Below the pieces are notes generated by a model that had not been told where the DNA came from, did no database searches, and was given only the letters and a program-made list of their open reading frames with translations. Of a DNA stretch of 64,000 nucleotides, positions 23,680 through 34,454 are shown in pieces. Within the stretch, counting starts at the first letter, position 1, and each line of letters begins with the position of its first letter. The position numbers and the translations under genes are program-made. The stretch covers positions 5,697,369-5,761,368 of the forward strand of contig NC_056734.1 in assembly GCF_019279795.1 (NCBI RefSeq). Reading direction: 5' to 3'. The stretch comes from Protopterus annectens. Lineage: Eukaryota; Chordata; Ceratodontiformes; Protopteridae.

Positions 23680-23694
23680 AAGAGTACCAAGCTT
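23680..23694. repeat. Target-site duplication of the L1-like element, right
   Basis: AAGAGTACCAAGCTT, pairing with 15230-15244. Confidence 0.8.
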
Positions 23695-23773
23695 CTGACC
23701 TACAGAAGGTAAGATAAGTGGGAGTGAGATGTAATGAAACTTTTATTTGTAACAAGTTTCAGCAGGTTGAGTG

Positions 23774-23775
<2 letters not shown>

Positions 23776-23816
<41 letters not shown>
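23776..23816. repeat. (TA)n microsatellite
   Basis: TA dinucleotides abutting the left end of MITE 2. A further TA then GT tract lies on its right at 24084-24122. Confidence 0.95.
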
Positions 23817-23818
<2 letters not shown>

Positions 23819-24083
23819 GTCTATATGACTTGGTCGAAAGTTCATATGGTCGTCTGTTTATTTGGTCGACAGTTCATTTGATCGACAAGCATTTGCCCCC
23901 TTCCCCAATTTGATGCGACCCTGGAGTTGATATATATAGTTAGGGGGGGTGTGGGGGGCACAGCCCCCCACATTGGGGGGTGTGGGGGGCGAAGCCCCTC
24001 CACCTAAAATGCTTGTCGATCAAATGAACTGTCGACCAAATAAAAGTCGACCATATGAACTGTCGACCAAGTAATATAGACCC
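23817..24083. mobile_element. Hairpin MITE 2 (GGGTCTATATGACTTGG ends)
   Basis: A 267-bp element with inverted arms made of GTCGACAGTTCATATGG-like words: left GGGTCTATATGACTTGGTCG, right complement CGACCAAGTAATATAGACCC. The centre carries CCCTGGAGTTGATATATATAG followed by G-rich and C-rich blocks, the same core as MITE 1 and MITE 3. TA tracts flank both sides. No coding potential. Confidence 0.88.
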
Positions 24084-24121
<38 letters not shown>

Positions 24122-24122
24122 T
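24084..24122. repeat. (TA)n(GT)n microsatellite
   Basis: TA repeats passing into GT repeats at the right edge of MITE 2. Confidence 0.93.
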
Positions 24123-24983
24123 CTTTATATATATCTCTGTACCATAAATATTTGTTTACACAGTTCTAAATATTCTGTGCTTCAAGTGTTGAAGTTTCCA
24201 AGAGATGCTCCAGGAGATGCTCAGAAAAAATGTACTCACTTGAGTACATTGAGTATGCCTAGCTACACCCTTGATACAGAGGTGTTAATGTACTTTAGGG
24301 TGTTAGCACCCTCCAGTTTTTCTGATATTGTTGGCACATCTGTTATCTGTAAGACATCTGGTAACAATTAAGCTTGTCCTATTGGTCTGTAGCACAGATG
24401 GATAAAGCTGTGGCAGCTATTCAAATTATCCAGGATTGACAAGTGGCAAGAGTTCTGGAGAGATGAGCCAAGATAGGTGGGAATGAAGAGCCAGTTCCTC
24501 TTCATCCATCCTGGGGGCAGTGAAGAGAGGTGTCCCAGTCTACTGCATCATTGACACCCTCTACTGACAAGTAGGTAAAACAATGCAACATATAGACCCA
24601 GACATATGACAAACCTAAGGGGAAAGTATTATAGTCAGGTTTATGTGCTGCTGAAAAAGGCACATGCCACTATGGTAGCATTAAAGGCCCATATTTGGAC
24701 AAACACACAACAGGCTTTTGTGATAACTACACCCTAGCAAGAAATCATTCCTTGCAGGATGATGGCTACAGTTCCCAATTCTCTCCTCACTCCCTCCCTG
24801 GTGTCCCCCCTCTCTGGGCCAGTGGGAAATAGACAGCATAATAGCCACAGGGACGGAGGACAAAAAGACCACGGCAAAACAACCTAGGCTAATGTTTACC
24901 ATTTTCCATTTAGACAAGTTTACTTTAGAAACGACTGCAAGTCATAGGGTCATCCATGTTACTGGAGAGTGCTTTTCTTTTAT
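24123..24983. other. Unassigned DNA
   Basis: No recognisable gene, SINE or LINE seen on either strand; only short chance open frames. Confidence 0.5.
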
Positions 24984-25008
24984 GTATATATATATATATA
25001 TATGTATA

Positions 25009-25069
<61 letters not shown>
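24984..25069. repeat. (TA)n microsatellite with TG interruptions
   Basis: TA repeats broken by occasional TGTA units. The open frame across it (Tyr-Ile repeats) is an artefact. Confidence 0.95.
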
Positions 25070-25073
<4 letters not shown>

Positions 25074-27016
25074 ATTTGATGAAGATATGTAATGTGCACT
25101 CTTCTCAGCAGATAATGTGTACTATCTCTTTAAAAAGATTGCTGTACTATGCAGTTTCAAAGAGAAGCATGTCCACTTTTTAACTGTTACCTTACAGTTT
25201 CAATGATCAGTATAACACTTCTAAACAAGCCCATTTCTTTTTCAGACTAAACGTTGTAACCACAGCATCAGGTATCTTAGAAACTGGAACAACAATGAAA
25301 AATGTGCATGCAGACACAAATACATCTAAGTTGATTTGTAAACAAAAGCCTTACAAAATCTCAACACTTGCTCCTCAAATTAAAACAGCATTATCTGTCA
25401 TTAATTGAAAGTGGATATTCTGATCTGTGTACCATTTGCCACACCATAATTTTTACATTAAGCCTATAAATACAGCATGTCTTAAAATGTTCCAGTCTTC
25501 AGTCTGCTCCTGTGAGATTCAGGATTATTTTGAGACTAATTTGATGCTCCAGTCTCATGTTCCCATTTCTTGTTTGAACATATTCACCCTTCCAAGTGTA
25601 AAAAGGGACATTTGCCTTGCAAATATTAATTATAAATTAATGTTGTAGTTTCATGTTCATTGTCTGGGCTTGTATTTAAGTCACATAATCAGAAAGCACT
25701 AATCTTTGTGTCTCTGCTTTCCCCAAGCAGCTAGGAGACATTCTTGGTTCATTAATGTTGATAAAAATGGCAACTATTATTCAACATTGTGGAGCTGAGT
25801 TTTTGAGTAGAATGAAACCTGTTTTGGCTGCAATATTTTTTTTATTGTCTACCAAGCAGCCATTTAATTAGCTGGAGGTGGGTTAGAAAAGGGCACCCAA
25901 AACAACTGCAGCTCCATTGCCCACAGCAATCAACCTGTGAAATGACATATTCAGCTCTGGGCCATGTCATGGTGATATTTCTGCCAATTTATAAGTTCTG
26001 TTCTCCCTGATTCATACATCACAGAGTTTGTATTGTTATAACTTATAGTAAAAATCCAAAATCCAAATATATAGAATGCTAAACAGCTTTAATGAGTATT
26101 TCAGACTCATAAAGACAGTATAATTTTTAGCAAATATATCCCGTATTGCTCAAAAGCTTTTAAACTTTTGGTAACTTCAGTAAAGAGACAGGAACTGAGT
26201 TGGAGAACTCATATTCCAGCAAAGTAAATATTAATTGGCTCTATATAAGGATAAACATGAATAAAACAGATAGGCATAAACATTTTAAAGATGCATGATA
26301 CTACACACACCCAAATGCAATGCTGTCCAGTTAACACTATAGACCCATCAAGAAGACCAACATATCCGATATGGAGGCACTTTTCTTTTATCTTCCTAAA
26401 TGATTGGAAAAAAAGAATCATCAATGCAGGCAACAAAAAAAAGACATAAAATAAGCACAATGTTTTTTAACTATCATAAATGACTATATAAACAAGGGTA
26501 TGACATGCATTATCTATTGTTCACTCAGGCTGCACAGGATTACAAGTACTACATGGACAAAGCAAAAGGAACCATAGATAAGATTGTTGTAGTAAGAGAA
26601 AATATATTTTAGAATGTTATAATCTCTGATAATGTACTCCATGATTGACAGTGGCCATGAAAGAATCTTAGTGGTCCTTGCTTGATTACAAACGACTAAC
26701 ATTCCAACTGTCAGCAAAAACTTTGAAGAATGGTACTTGATCAAGTGAGTGAATTCCAAAACTATTATAGTCTCCTAAATCATGTATGATGCAGATTTTG
26801 TAGAGGGTACTGCGCAGCTACCACTTTATTCTTCCTGACCAGTGCCCATGGAACATGGGCAACTCAGTGGGTCTGTATTTATGGATATCAGAAAAGTTTC
26901 TTATTTTGTCTCATATCCCAATTTGCTTAATATTTCAGTTCCATAGACTTTAAAATTGGGATGTAATCTGATTCACAAATTACTTTCAAGGCAGAACAAT
27001 CATTGCCTTAGTTGTA
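25070..27016. other. Unassigned AT-rich DNA
   Basis: I see no coding region, RNA gene or recognisable repeat in this 1.9 kb. The open frames are short and lack any family motif. Confidence 0.5.
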
Positions 27017-27130
27017 GTTGTAAAAGAAATTCTACAAAGGTCAGACTTGGGTTAGTTGTAAAAGAAATTCTACAAAGGTCAGACTTGGGTTAGTTGTAAA
27101 AGAAATTCTACAAAGGTCAGACTTGGCTTT
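27017..27130. repeat. Tandem repeat, 38-bp unit, three copies
   Basis: GTTGTAAAAGAAATTCTACA plus AAGGTCAGACTTGGGTTA, starting at 27017, 27055 and 27093. The copies are identical except at the final bases, so the expansion is recent. Confidence 0.95.
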
Positions 27131-28059
27131 TCTGTTTTCTGCTTTGTCAGTGACATAAGATCTATAAATAACAGCGGCAGTGATATCTCAGTCTGCAACC
27201 AACTTCAGATGACAACACGATTACTATAAATTATTTCTCCTACAATTCAGAGATGCCTCACCATCAACTTAAAAAAAAAAAACTCAGGTTCATCTGATAC
27301 CTTTCACCAGGATGATTCACTTTTGCTGCAGAATGTAGCATATATCACATCATTAACATGCACACCAGAGGTTGTAATGAAACCATCTATATTTGATGTC
27401 CACCGTGGACCTTCTGTGTCATTTCCACTGGAGACGGAATAGACAAATGCCTAAAGAGGGAATAGCACAGGTTTTCTAATCACTGAGAGGTCATAGTTTC
27501 TTTTGTTTGTTTCATGTACTCCAGGTTAACTTTGATGTCCTGTACGATAAACAGACTGCTTCTTCTAGGTGAGTTTATAGTAACCCCCCCCCCCCCCACA
27601 TACAGGTAAACAATGTGAATGTTTCTGCTGTTACAGGTTAGGGCCTCTGCATTACATGACTATTAGAGAAGTCATGTTCTTCTTGCTTACCACTGTAACT
27701 ACTTATCGAGTGACTATATCTGTGTTTATTTTGTATGTATTTTACTAACATAAGTGAATATGTTTCTATTGGTGCTGATGCGGTTGATATCAATTTGGAG
27801 ATCTCTGTACCTCCATTATCTGTGGGGCTACTTTCTGCTCAAAGTTTTTCATGTCTTTTTGGGTCAGTGGCTATTAGTATGACCTGCCATGGACAAACTT
27901 AGGTTTATAGGTGAGGATTCTTGTCATGCATCAAATAAAAGTAAAATTATGATATAACTAAACTGCTACAGAAGCTAGGTATAAGTTAGATGCAGTGTGC
28001 AGTGAGGTGTGGCACTGCTTCCACTTAGTGCAGAAAATTAAGGTCTGGCAGTTACAACA
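27131..28059. other. Unassigned DNA with a C-run
   Basis: No gene or known repeat is visible. A run of C lies at about 27585-27598. Confidence 0.5.
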
Positions 28060-28190
28060 AAGGATTAAAACTATGACTTGTTAATGAGCTGCTTTGTTTA
28101 ATGGAGGGTTTGATTCCCTCAGCCTCCATTTACCTACTGTGTGGCTCAGAGCAAGTTACTTAACCGATCACTTGGACAGTACTCTATCTC
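28060..28190 (+). mobile_element. CORE-SINE (MIR-like) fragment
   Basis: GGGTTTGATTCCCTCAGCC (B-box-like), then CCTACTGTGTGGCTCAGAGC and AAGTTACTTAACC, closely follow the MIR/CORE arrangement (tRNA end, CTGTGTGACCTTGGGCAAGT, TTACTTAACC). A second copy lies at 29690. Old and diverged; the 3' part is not clear. Confidence 0.7.
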
Positions 28191-28235
28191 ACCTAGCAAT
28201 GCCTTTGGCTGATATAACCAAATTCTTATATGTTC

Positions 28236-28315
28236 AAGAAATGGATGTCAAAAAATGTACCTTAACAACAGAGCAAAGCAATGTTCTAGAAGTTAATCCT
28301 GACATCCATTTTGAG
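28236..28315. repeat. Palindromic repeat, copy a
   Basis: Arms AAATGGATGTCA and TGACATCCATTTTGAG enclose a roughly 55-bp loop. Related to copies at 29222, 30322 and 30735. Confidence 0.55.
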
Positions 28316-29221
28316 GAAATACAACAGCTTGGTTATGGTAAAGGAAGCATGAACATACTTATATAGTACATACAGCTTCTTCTGTTCAATGTAATTTTAG
28401 TTACAGAGAAGAAAAAGAGAGATTAAAAAAAGTATGAGAACTAAGTATTTTTCACATCTTTGAAGGCTACAACAGTTACATAAATCTGTGTTATCGGAAG
28501 TACTTTCATATCTCAGTGTACTACTACAAGATAGAAAATAGAAAAAGAAAGAAATTGTAGTTCAGACTATTTGGTAGCTTTAAAAGTTGTAACATATTTA
28601 GTAGTGCCTCACAAACAGCAGCCAGAATTGGTGCATCTTTGATCCTCTAATGGCTTTAAAAGTTATAATATACATCATGCTGACACACATGGTAAAAGTG
28701 TAGCGCTACAAAGTGTATTACAACTGTAAAGTGTATTACAGTTTTTAAAGGTGGTTTACCTTTCCGACACTGTTCTGTAGTAGCTGCTGTTTATGTAGAA
28801 GTGTAAGACAAGACTAGAGCAGAACAGTGTTGAAATGTGCTTAAGAAAATGTTGTAGTGCATGGAATACCATGATTAAGTTCCAAACTCCGTTAAATAAC
28901 TTCCTCGTTCAGGGTTACTTTATGAGAGATGCAACCTTAACAACTCTTAGAAGGGTGCTTAACATCAAATCTGGTACTAAAAGTGGACAGTGCCAGCCAA
29001 TAAATAGCAGCAGCAGGACAAGAAACAATTTCATTAAAGCTCTCATTTCTGCCTGCTGCTGTTACATTACAGCCAGTATTTTGAATCAAACTTAGACAGT
29101 GGATATGTAAGGATTTCAACATCTTCCCCACTGCTTTACCACCTTTCAAAGCTGGCACAACACAGCACATTTTTTATCTTAATTTTCTATAACTAGTAAT
29201 GCATGGATCAGATAAATTTCC
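28316..29221. other. Unassigned DNA
   Basis: No gene seen. Short direct repeats such as AAAGTGTATTACA (28707-28742) occur. Confidence 0.45.
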
Positions 29222-29410
29222 ATGCACTACAAAGAATTATGATTGTGTCTTTGATCATAGCATAGTATTACATTTTCTTGATATGGATGCCACAATGCAC
29301 CTCTCAAGCTTCCCTCTCAAGGTGAATTTCTTGTCATCCATGCCTCAAACACATAATATACTCATTATGGTCTAATACCAGATCATAATCCTCTATGATT
29401 TGCATGGAGA
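29222..29410. mobile_element. Palindromic MITE, copy b
   Basis: Outer arms AAAGAATTATGATTGTG and CAGATCATAATCCTC, and inner arms ATATGGATGCCA and TTGTCATCCATGCCTC, fold on each other over about 190 bp. It shares CTCAAACACATAATAT with copy c. No coding potential; likely a small non-autonomous DNA transposon, family not named. Confidence 0.6.
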
Positions 29411-29689
29411 TCCAGAATCACTCTCCTAAATCCATGAAAATGCTGGCTTGTTAAGCACTTTTCATACGTCAGAAAGGTGCTTAACATATTTTGCTAAGCA
29501 TTAGTCTTGTGTCAGTACATTAACATTGCTCAGTGGCCACAATAGTAGAGTAGCAGGAAGCCATTAAATATTTTATTTAGACACTTTTTTCCCTAAGGAC
29601 AAAAGAAGTGCTTCCCAGCTTTGCAGTACTCTTCTTTGGTGGCTGCTGTCTGATGGGCAAAGGCTGTTTTGGCAGTTGGCACAGATGTT

Positions 29690-29864
29690 AAGACTGTGAG
29701 TTTTAGTTCTAGTAGTACAGGGTTTAATTTTCTCAGCCCTCATTTATCTTTTGTGTGTGATCTTGAGCAAGTAACTTAAATAGACATTGCTCTCAGGTCA
29801 CCCCTGAAAAAGGACTGGGTATCCAGTGGGCCTACCTGGTTAACAAATATGATTATTATTAGTC
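29690..29864 (+). mobile_element. CORE-SINE with L2-type tail
   Basis: The head reads TACAGGGTTTAATTTTCTCA and the core TGTGTGTGATCTTGAGCAAG with TAACTTAA, like MIR. The 3' end CCTACCTGGTTAACAAATATGA with ATTATTATT matches the L2 3' ends at 53.7 and 56.9 kb (TTCCTGGTCAACAAATGT). The tail implies mobilisation by an L2 machine. Confidence 0.72.
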
Positions 29865-29869
29865 AGTGT

Positions 29870-30206
29870 CAGTAGCATAAAAGATAGCATTCTTGCTTTT
29901 AGCACAAAGGCCTGTGAGTTCTATTCCCATACCAGATAGATCAGTTACTGACACTGCAGTGTAGCATAAGGGGGTGATTCACTCCTGAGTGTGCCATCCT
30001 TTGGATGAGATGTTAAAATGAGGCCTCATCTGCTTGAGTTGTTGCTAGCTCAGGTGGATGTAAAAAAAAAAATCACATAGCACCTATCGAAAAGAGTAGG
30101 TGAAGTTACCTGATGCCCTGGCCAAATTTTCCCTAGTAGTATAAATACTACCTTGGGTCACTCCTACGTGGGACTAACCTGGTCAACAACGGATAAATAA
30201 ATAATA
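29870..30206 (+). mobile_element. Deu-like SINE with L2-type tail
   Basis: A tRNA-like head (GGCCTGTGAGTTCTATTCCC) precedes a central domain with GTGCCATCCTTTGGATGAGA, TGTTAAAATGAGG, CAGGTGGATGTAAAA, CGAAAAGAGTAGG and GATGCCCTGGCCAAATTTTC. I recall this arrangement from Deu-type and shark HE1 SINEs; that is memory, not a search. The end ACCTGGTCAACAACGG with AAATAAATAATAA matches the L2 tail. Confidence 0.72.
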
Positions 30207-30321
30207 ACTAAACAGTGTGTTACAACTTCCTAAGCTGTAAAACACTTATAGCTACTATACTGTTTTTTTTTCTCTTGGTCTAACTTTTGTGGTACTTGGA
30301 AGTAGGCAAAGCACCACGCAC

Positions 30322-30505
30322 CACTATACACTACACAGAATTATGATCTGGCCTCACTGATCATAACCCTGTAAGTTATGCGTTCTCAGCATGGATGTCA
30401 AGTTTCACCTCATGAGCTTCACTTTGGAGGTGAATTTCTTATGTCTCAAACACATAACATCTTGATTATAATTTAAGGCCTGATTATAATTCTTTATATT
30501 AAGTA
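30322..30505. mobile_element. Palindromic MITE, copy c
   Basis: CACTACACAGAATTATGATC at the left and GATTATAATTCTTTA at the right are partly inverted, with GCATGGATGTCAAG inside. It aligns with copy b across most of its length, including CTCAAACACATAACAT. Confidence 0.58.
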
Positions 30506-30734
30506 CTGATTTTAGATGCTAACAGGTCTGTAATAGCTATAACATTATCTGCTTTAAGTTTAGGAGCAGTAAGTGCTGGAAACTCTAAAACATTTATTGT
30601 TGTCACATAATTATATGTACTGCACAGTGATGTTCCAATGTACTGCTAGATACAGAAAAAAAGGAAACAAATGTTGGATAGTGTTTTACAGTTTTGAAAT
30701 GGAAAAAATATAGGAACATGAAGTGTTTTAGAGA

Positions 30735-30805
30735 TTTGAAATGGATGTCAAGATTCATATTCTGCTCTTGAGATGAGTTTTTGCCATCCATTTCTCAAAC
30801 AAATA
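30735..30805. repeat. Palindromic repeat, copy d
   Basis: TTTGAAATGGATGTCAAGA pairs with TTTGCCATCCATTTCTCAAA around a 30-bp loop. This is the cleanest hairpin of the family; the flank CAGTCATAATTCTCT matches copies b and c. Confidence 0.6.
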
Positions 30806-32040
30806 ACAGTTTAGCAATGATCAGAGACCCAGTCATAATTCTCTCTGTCATTTTGATGATTTCTGGTGAGTGTGATCATAGCAATTCATGTACTAAATGA
30901 TTTTTTTCTTATGTAGCTAAAGAAATTACTTTAAAGGCTGCCTGTGGTAATATTCCTGTAATATGCAAATGTCCAGATTAAGTTCGAAAAATAATTTCTC
31001 TATTCTTTTACTGTCTTAATGAGAAAAGCTTTGGACACTGATCAAAGATTTAAAGAGCAATGCCATTAAAACAACATTAATTCATCCAGCAAAGATGAAA
31101 GCACTTCACAAACCAGGTCTGTCAACAGCATATTACATGCTTGAAAGACCATTTTAGAATTTCAACGTGAATATCCTCTTCCTGAAAAATGGACTAGGAT
31201 GTTTGACATGTTTAAGAGGGAAGGAAAAACAAGCAAATGGCTGAAGTTGCTTTAGGGAAGAAAGAAATGAAAGCAAATGACTGTTTCACAGCAGAAAGAG
31301 GACAACCCTTTCAAAAATTTAAACTAAACCACTCCATGATTTTTGTTTATATTCTTTATTAATGTTGCACTTTACATGTCTAACCAGAGTAATGCTTACA
31401 AAGTTTATATTATTAATAGTTTAAAATTACTTTCATTGTCATTTTAGTAAAAATTTCCCTTTAAGTCAAAGAAGCTAAAGCACACAATAGCTTAGTGTAT
31501 TACTATTACATGTGTATTTTTACATAATTTATTGCCTGTCAGGATATGTTTTCAGGTCCTTAATTAATTTATTATACACTGCTAAGGATTTAATACTTGT
31601 TTATGTTCTCATACAATAAATATAGTTAATATAATATGAAACAAAGCTATTTTCATTAAAAGTCTATAAATGATGTCTGGGCAATACCAACAATAGTTTT
31701 CTGCATTTATTGAATTGAGAATTATTTTTAAGAAATATATACTTCATGAATTGCTAATGTTAAAACATTAATTGTTGTTAATATTGTAGACATCCACACT
31801 TACCCAACAACTTCTAGTTACAATTAATTTTCTTGCCCTGAAGCAATCAGAAACAACTGACTGTTTGCATTGTAATTATTAGCTTGCCTCTGTGACGCAA
31901 GCTTCAAGGATTCAAAAAGGCAAGAAAGTATGGCTTCAGTACAAAAAGTACATTTTTCCACTGGTGTCATTGTCACACTTACATCCAGTCGTCATATGTT
32001 CAGATCCCTATTTAAATTAATTTAAATGATACAGGTTGCT
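30806..32040. other. Unassigned AT-rich DNA
   Basis: No recognisable gene or repeat was seen in this 1.2 kb. Confidence 0.45.
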
Positions 32041-32612
32041 ATTTATTTATTTATTCATTCACTGATTTATTTATTTATTTAGTGCTTTTATTTACCAGAA
32101 AAGTTTGACTGGGCACAGGACCCATTTTCAGTGAAGGCCTGGGGATAAAGGTTCCAGTGTACAAACAACAGTAATAAACAGAGTGACGCTAACATTTGAA
32201 AAGCAATAATATGCAATAGTCTTTACAGCATTTCTCAAAACAGGAAGAAATGTATTTTAAATTTAATAAAGTATACAGGCAACCATATTGTTGCTGTCTT
32301 CAACAGAAAGCAATATGTATTATAAGAGGTATAGTGATGAGACAGCTAGAGCTGAGAAACAGAAGACGAGAGTAGTTAAGGGTGGCATATACCAAAAGGG
32401 GGGGGTGATAATGAGTCACAATGCAGGTAAGAGGAGGATGTAGAGGGAGATGAGCAGTGATGAGAGTGAAGAAGAGCGATGTGATAGTCTGTAACATGTT
32501 TGCAGAGCCAGGAGTTGAGTAAGTGAGACTTTAGTTGTAGTTTGAATGACTGTAATTCCAGGTTTTTGACACTCAATGGGAGTAGAGAGAACAACCTGCA
32601 GAGTCAGGATCA
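32041..32612 (-). mobile_element. L2-type LINE, 5'-truncated 3' fragment
   Basis: Read on the minus strand, the C-terminus of ORF2 ends LPLSVKNLELQSFKLQLKSH then LLNSW, the usual L2/CR1-group terminal block. A 3' UTR follows with GGCCTTCACTGAAAATGGGT and CCAGTCAAACTTTTCTGG, then (TAAA)n at 32041-32080. The same 3' end occurs at 32.9, 53.7 and 56.9 kb. Truncated just inside the end of ORF2. Confidence 0.8.
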
Positions 32613-32701
32613 AAGGTCATGCCTTATCACCCTGACAAGTCTGTTAACCAGCTAACGTTACTCCTCATTACTACTGAGTGACTCAAAACTTCCATTATGC
32701 C

Positions 32702-32702
32702 C

Positions 32703-32730
<28 letters not shown>
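32702..32730. repeat. Poly(A) run
   Basis: About 28 consecutive A residues between two L2 3' fragments. It could be the tail of an unrecognised insertion. Confidence 0.9.
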
Positions 32731-32733
<3 letters not shown>

Positions 32734-32759
32734 TTAAGAACGTAATATGTCCTTTAATA

Positions 32760-32973
32760 ACTGTTTGTGCAAACTGTATTTCTATGTACTGTATTTTTAG
32801 GAGTAGGCTTGCTTTCTCACAAATATGTTAGGATGTCTCATTTGTATTTTACATTATTGTATGTATTGTATGTATTGTACTGGAGCTTTTCTCGACGGGC
32901 CTCCACTGAAAATGAATCGGTGTCCAGTCGGACTTTCCCGGTACACAAATGTAAATAAATACGTAATAAATTA
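32760..32973 (+). mobile_element. L2-type LINE 3' end
   Basis: CTGGAGCTTTTCTCGACGGG, CCTCCACTGAAAATG, CCAGTCGGACTTTCCCGGTA, CACAAATGTAAATAAATACG. This is the L2 3' UTR with an AAATA-type tail. No coding sequence remains. Confidence 0.78.
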
Positions 32974-34449
32974 GGTTTTGATATAAGTAGGAGGCCTTTG
33001 TCAGAAGAGCACAAGGTTCTGGGTGGGTTGAATGGCACAAGGTTGGCTAGAGATGGACAGTCATCTGTTTTGTTTATTAGATTATGGATAAGGGGTTGTG
33101 AGTTTGTAAGTTATAATAAATAATTGCACAATATGTAAGTGGCTCCTTCTTATGCAACAAAATAACTGGCATAGTAGGTAGAATGGTACGACTGTTGCAA
33201 AACAACTGTCAGCTGCACATCACAGTTTCAGGCATCGGTATATAGCAGTACTATGGATATTTACACACTTGTCACAAAATAAATAAATAAATAAATACAT
33301 AAATATTCAGCAAAATCAATATCTGAGCCAGGTAGTGGATATAAGGGTTAATATTTGATACTGAGAATGTGAAATGGATGTGTTGGCAATGTCACTTAGC
33401 TTTACAAGCATAGGTTTATTACATTAATGATGGGTCCATTTAGGTACCATCTAAAATATACAATATGTTATTTTTAAAGCTAAATAAAGGTTCAAGAAGG
33501 TTTCAGAAGAGGGAAACATAATTATAAGTTCTTGGCACAATTAATAAATATGCCTAAATTATTTGCCAAGCATTTAATGCTACACTTAAGTAACGTGACT
33601 ATAATTAGGTTTATACCATGTTCCCTATGGTATCCATATTTACAAAAATAATAAATAATTTACTTATTTTGCGGCGTGAGATATACAGAATTTAAAAGTT
33701 CCCAGAGAGTGTCTCTTTTCTTGGGGTAGAGAATGGGTCTGGCAGGGTTGTCTATTGGTCCTGTTATTATTTATTTTGGACTTGTAGTCACCCAAAATAG
33801 CAATGAGGGCCAAAGTCTCCTCTCTGGCGTCAACTGTGAGTCACCTCAGTGAGACACGTGATACTTGTTTTGCAGATTGACTGTTAGACTGAAGGACTAA
33901 GATGGCACTATCCCTGATGCACAGCAGCTGTTATAGGGACTTCGAATGATCTCTTATTACAAGATGTATTTCAAGTCATCTGCATTAACTAGCCATTGTC
34001 AGCTCTTTGACTACTTTCGATCCCAGTTCAAATTTAAATAAGGATATGAGATTTTAAGTACCCAGAGATTCCCTTGGGCACAGCTCCTAACATTACAATA
34101 GTTCAGGACATCAGAACTATGGCAAGATTTAATTCTTTGAATGATACATATCCTAATACTGAACTGCCTCAGTGACATACTTTATATCACACATAAAGGG
34201 TAGATTGGGTCACCCTAGCAAAAGATGTTGGCTACAGTCATATGTTAAGTCTGCACCTATTTTGTTGGTGGATCCCTCAGAAAGAACAAAGGAAAGTATT
34301 ACAGAGTGTGATACATTTTCCTTCATTGAGTTTATCCACTCAGGAAAAAAAAAGGACTGCAACAGGATTTTGATCTGGTATGGGATTACAGCAGAACCTT
34401 CAGTCCATATAGTCTCTTTGATATGTCAACAATTATCTTTCTGTATTTA
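32974..34449. other. Unassigned DNA with (AAAT)n
   Basis: No gene seen. AAATAAATAAAT repeats at about 33278-33307 could mark an old L2-type tail. The open frame at 34172-34450 has no recognisable motif. Confidence 0.45.
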
Positions 34450-34454
34450 AAAAA

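Noticed and set aside
28835..29095. 86-residue plus-strand frame with Cys-rich end
   Set aside because: No recognisable family; a similar length is open on the opposite strand; likely chance.
34172..34450. 92-residue plus-strand frame
   Set aside because: It ends where the Rex1-like LINE begins, but its sequence has no LINE motif and no other support.
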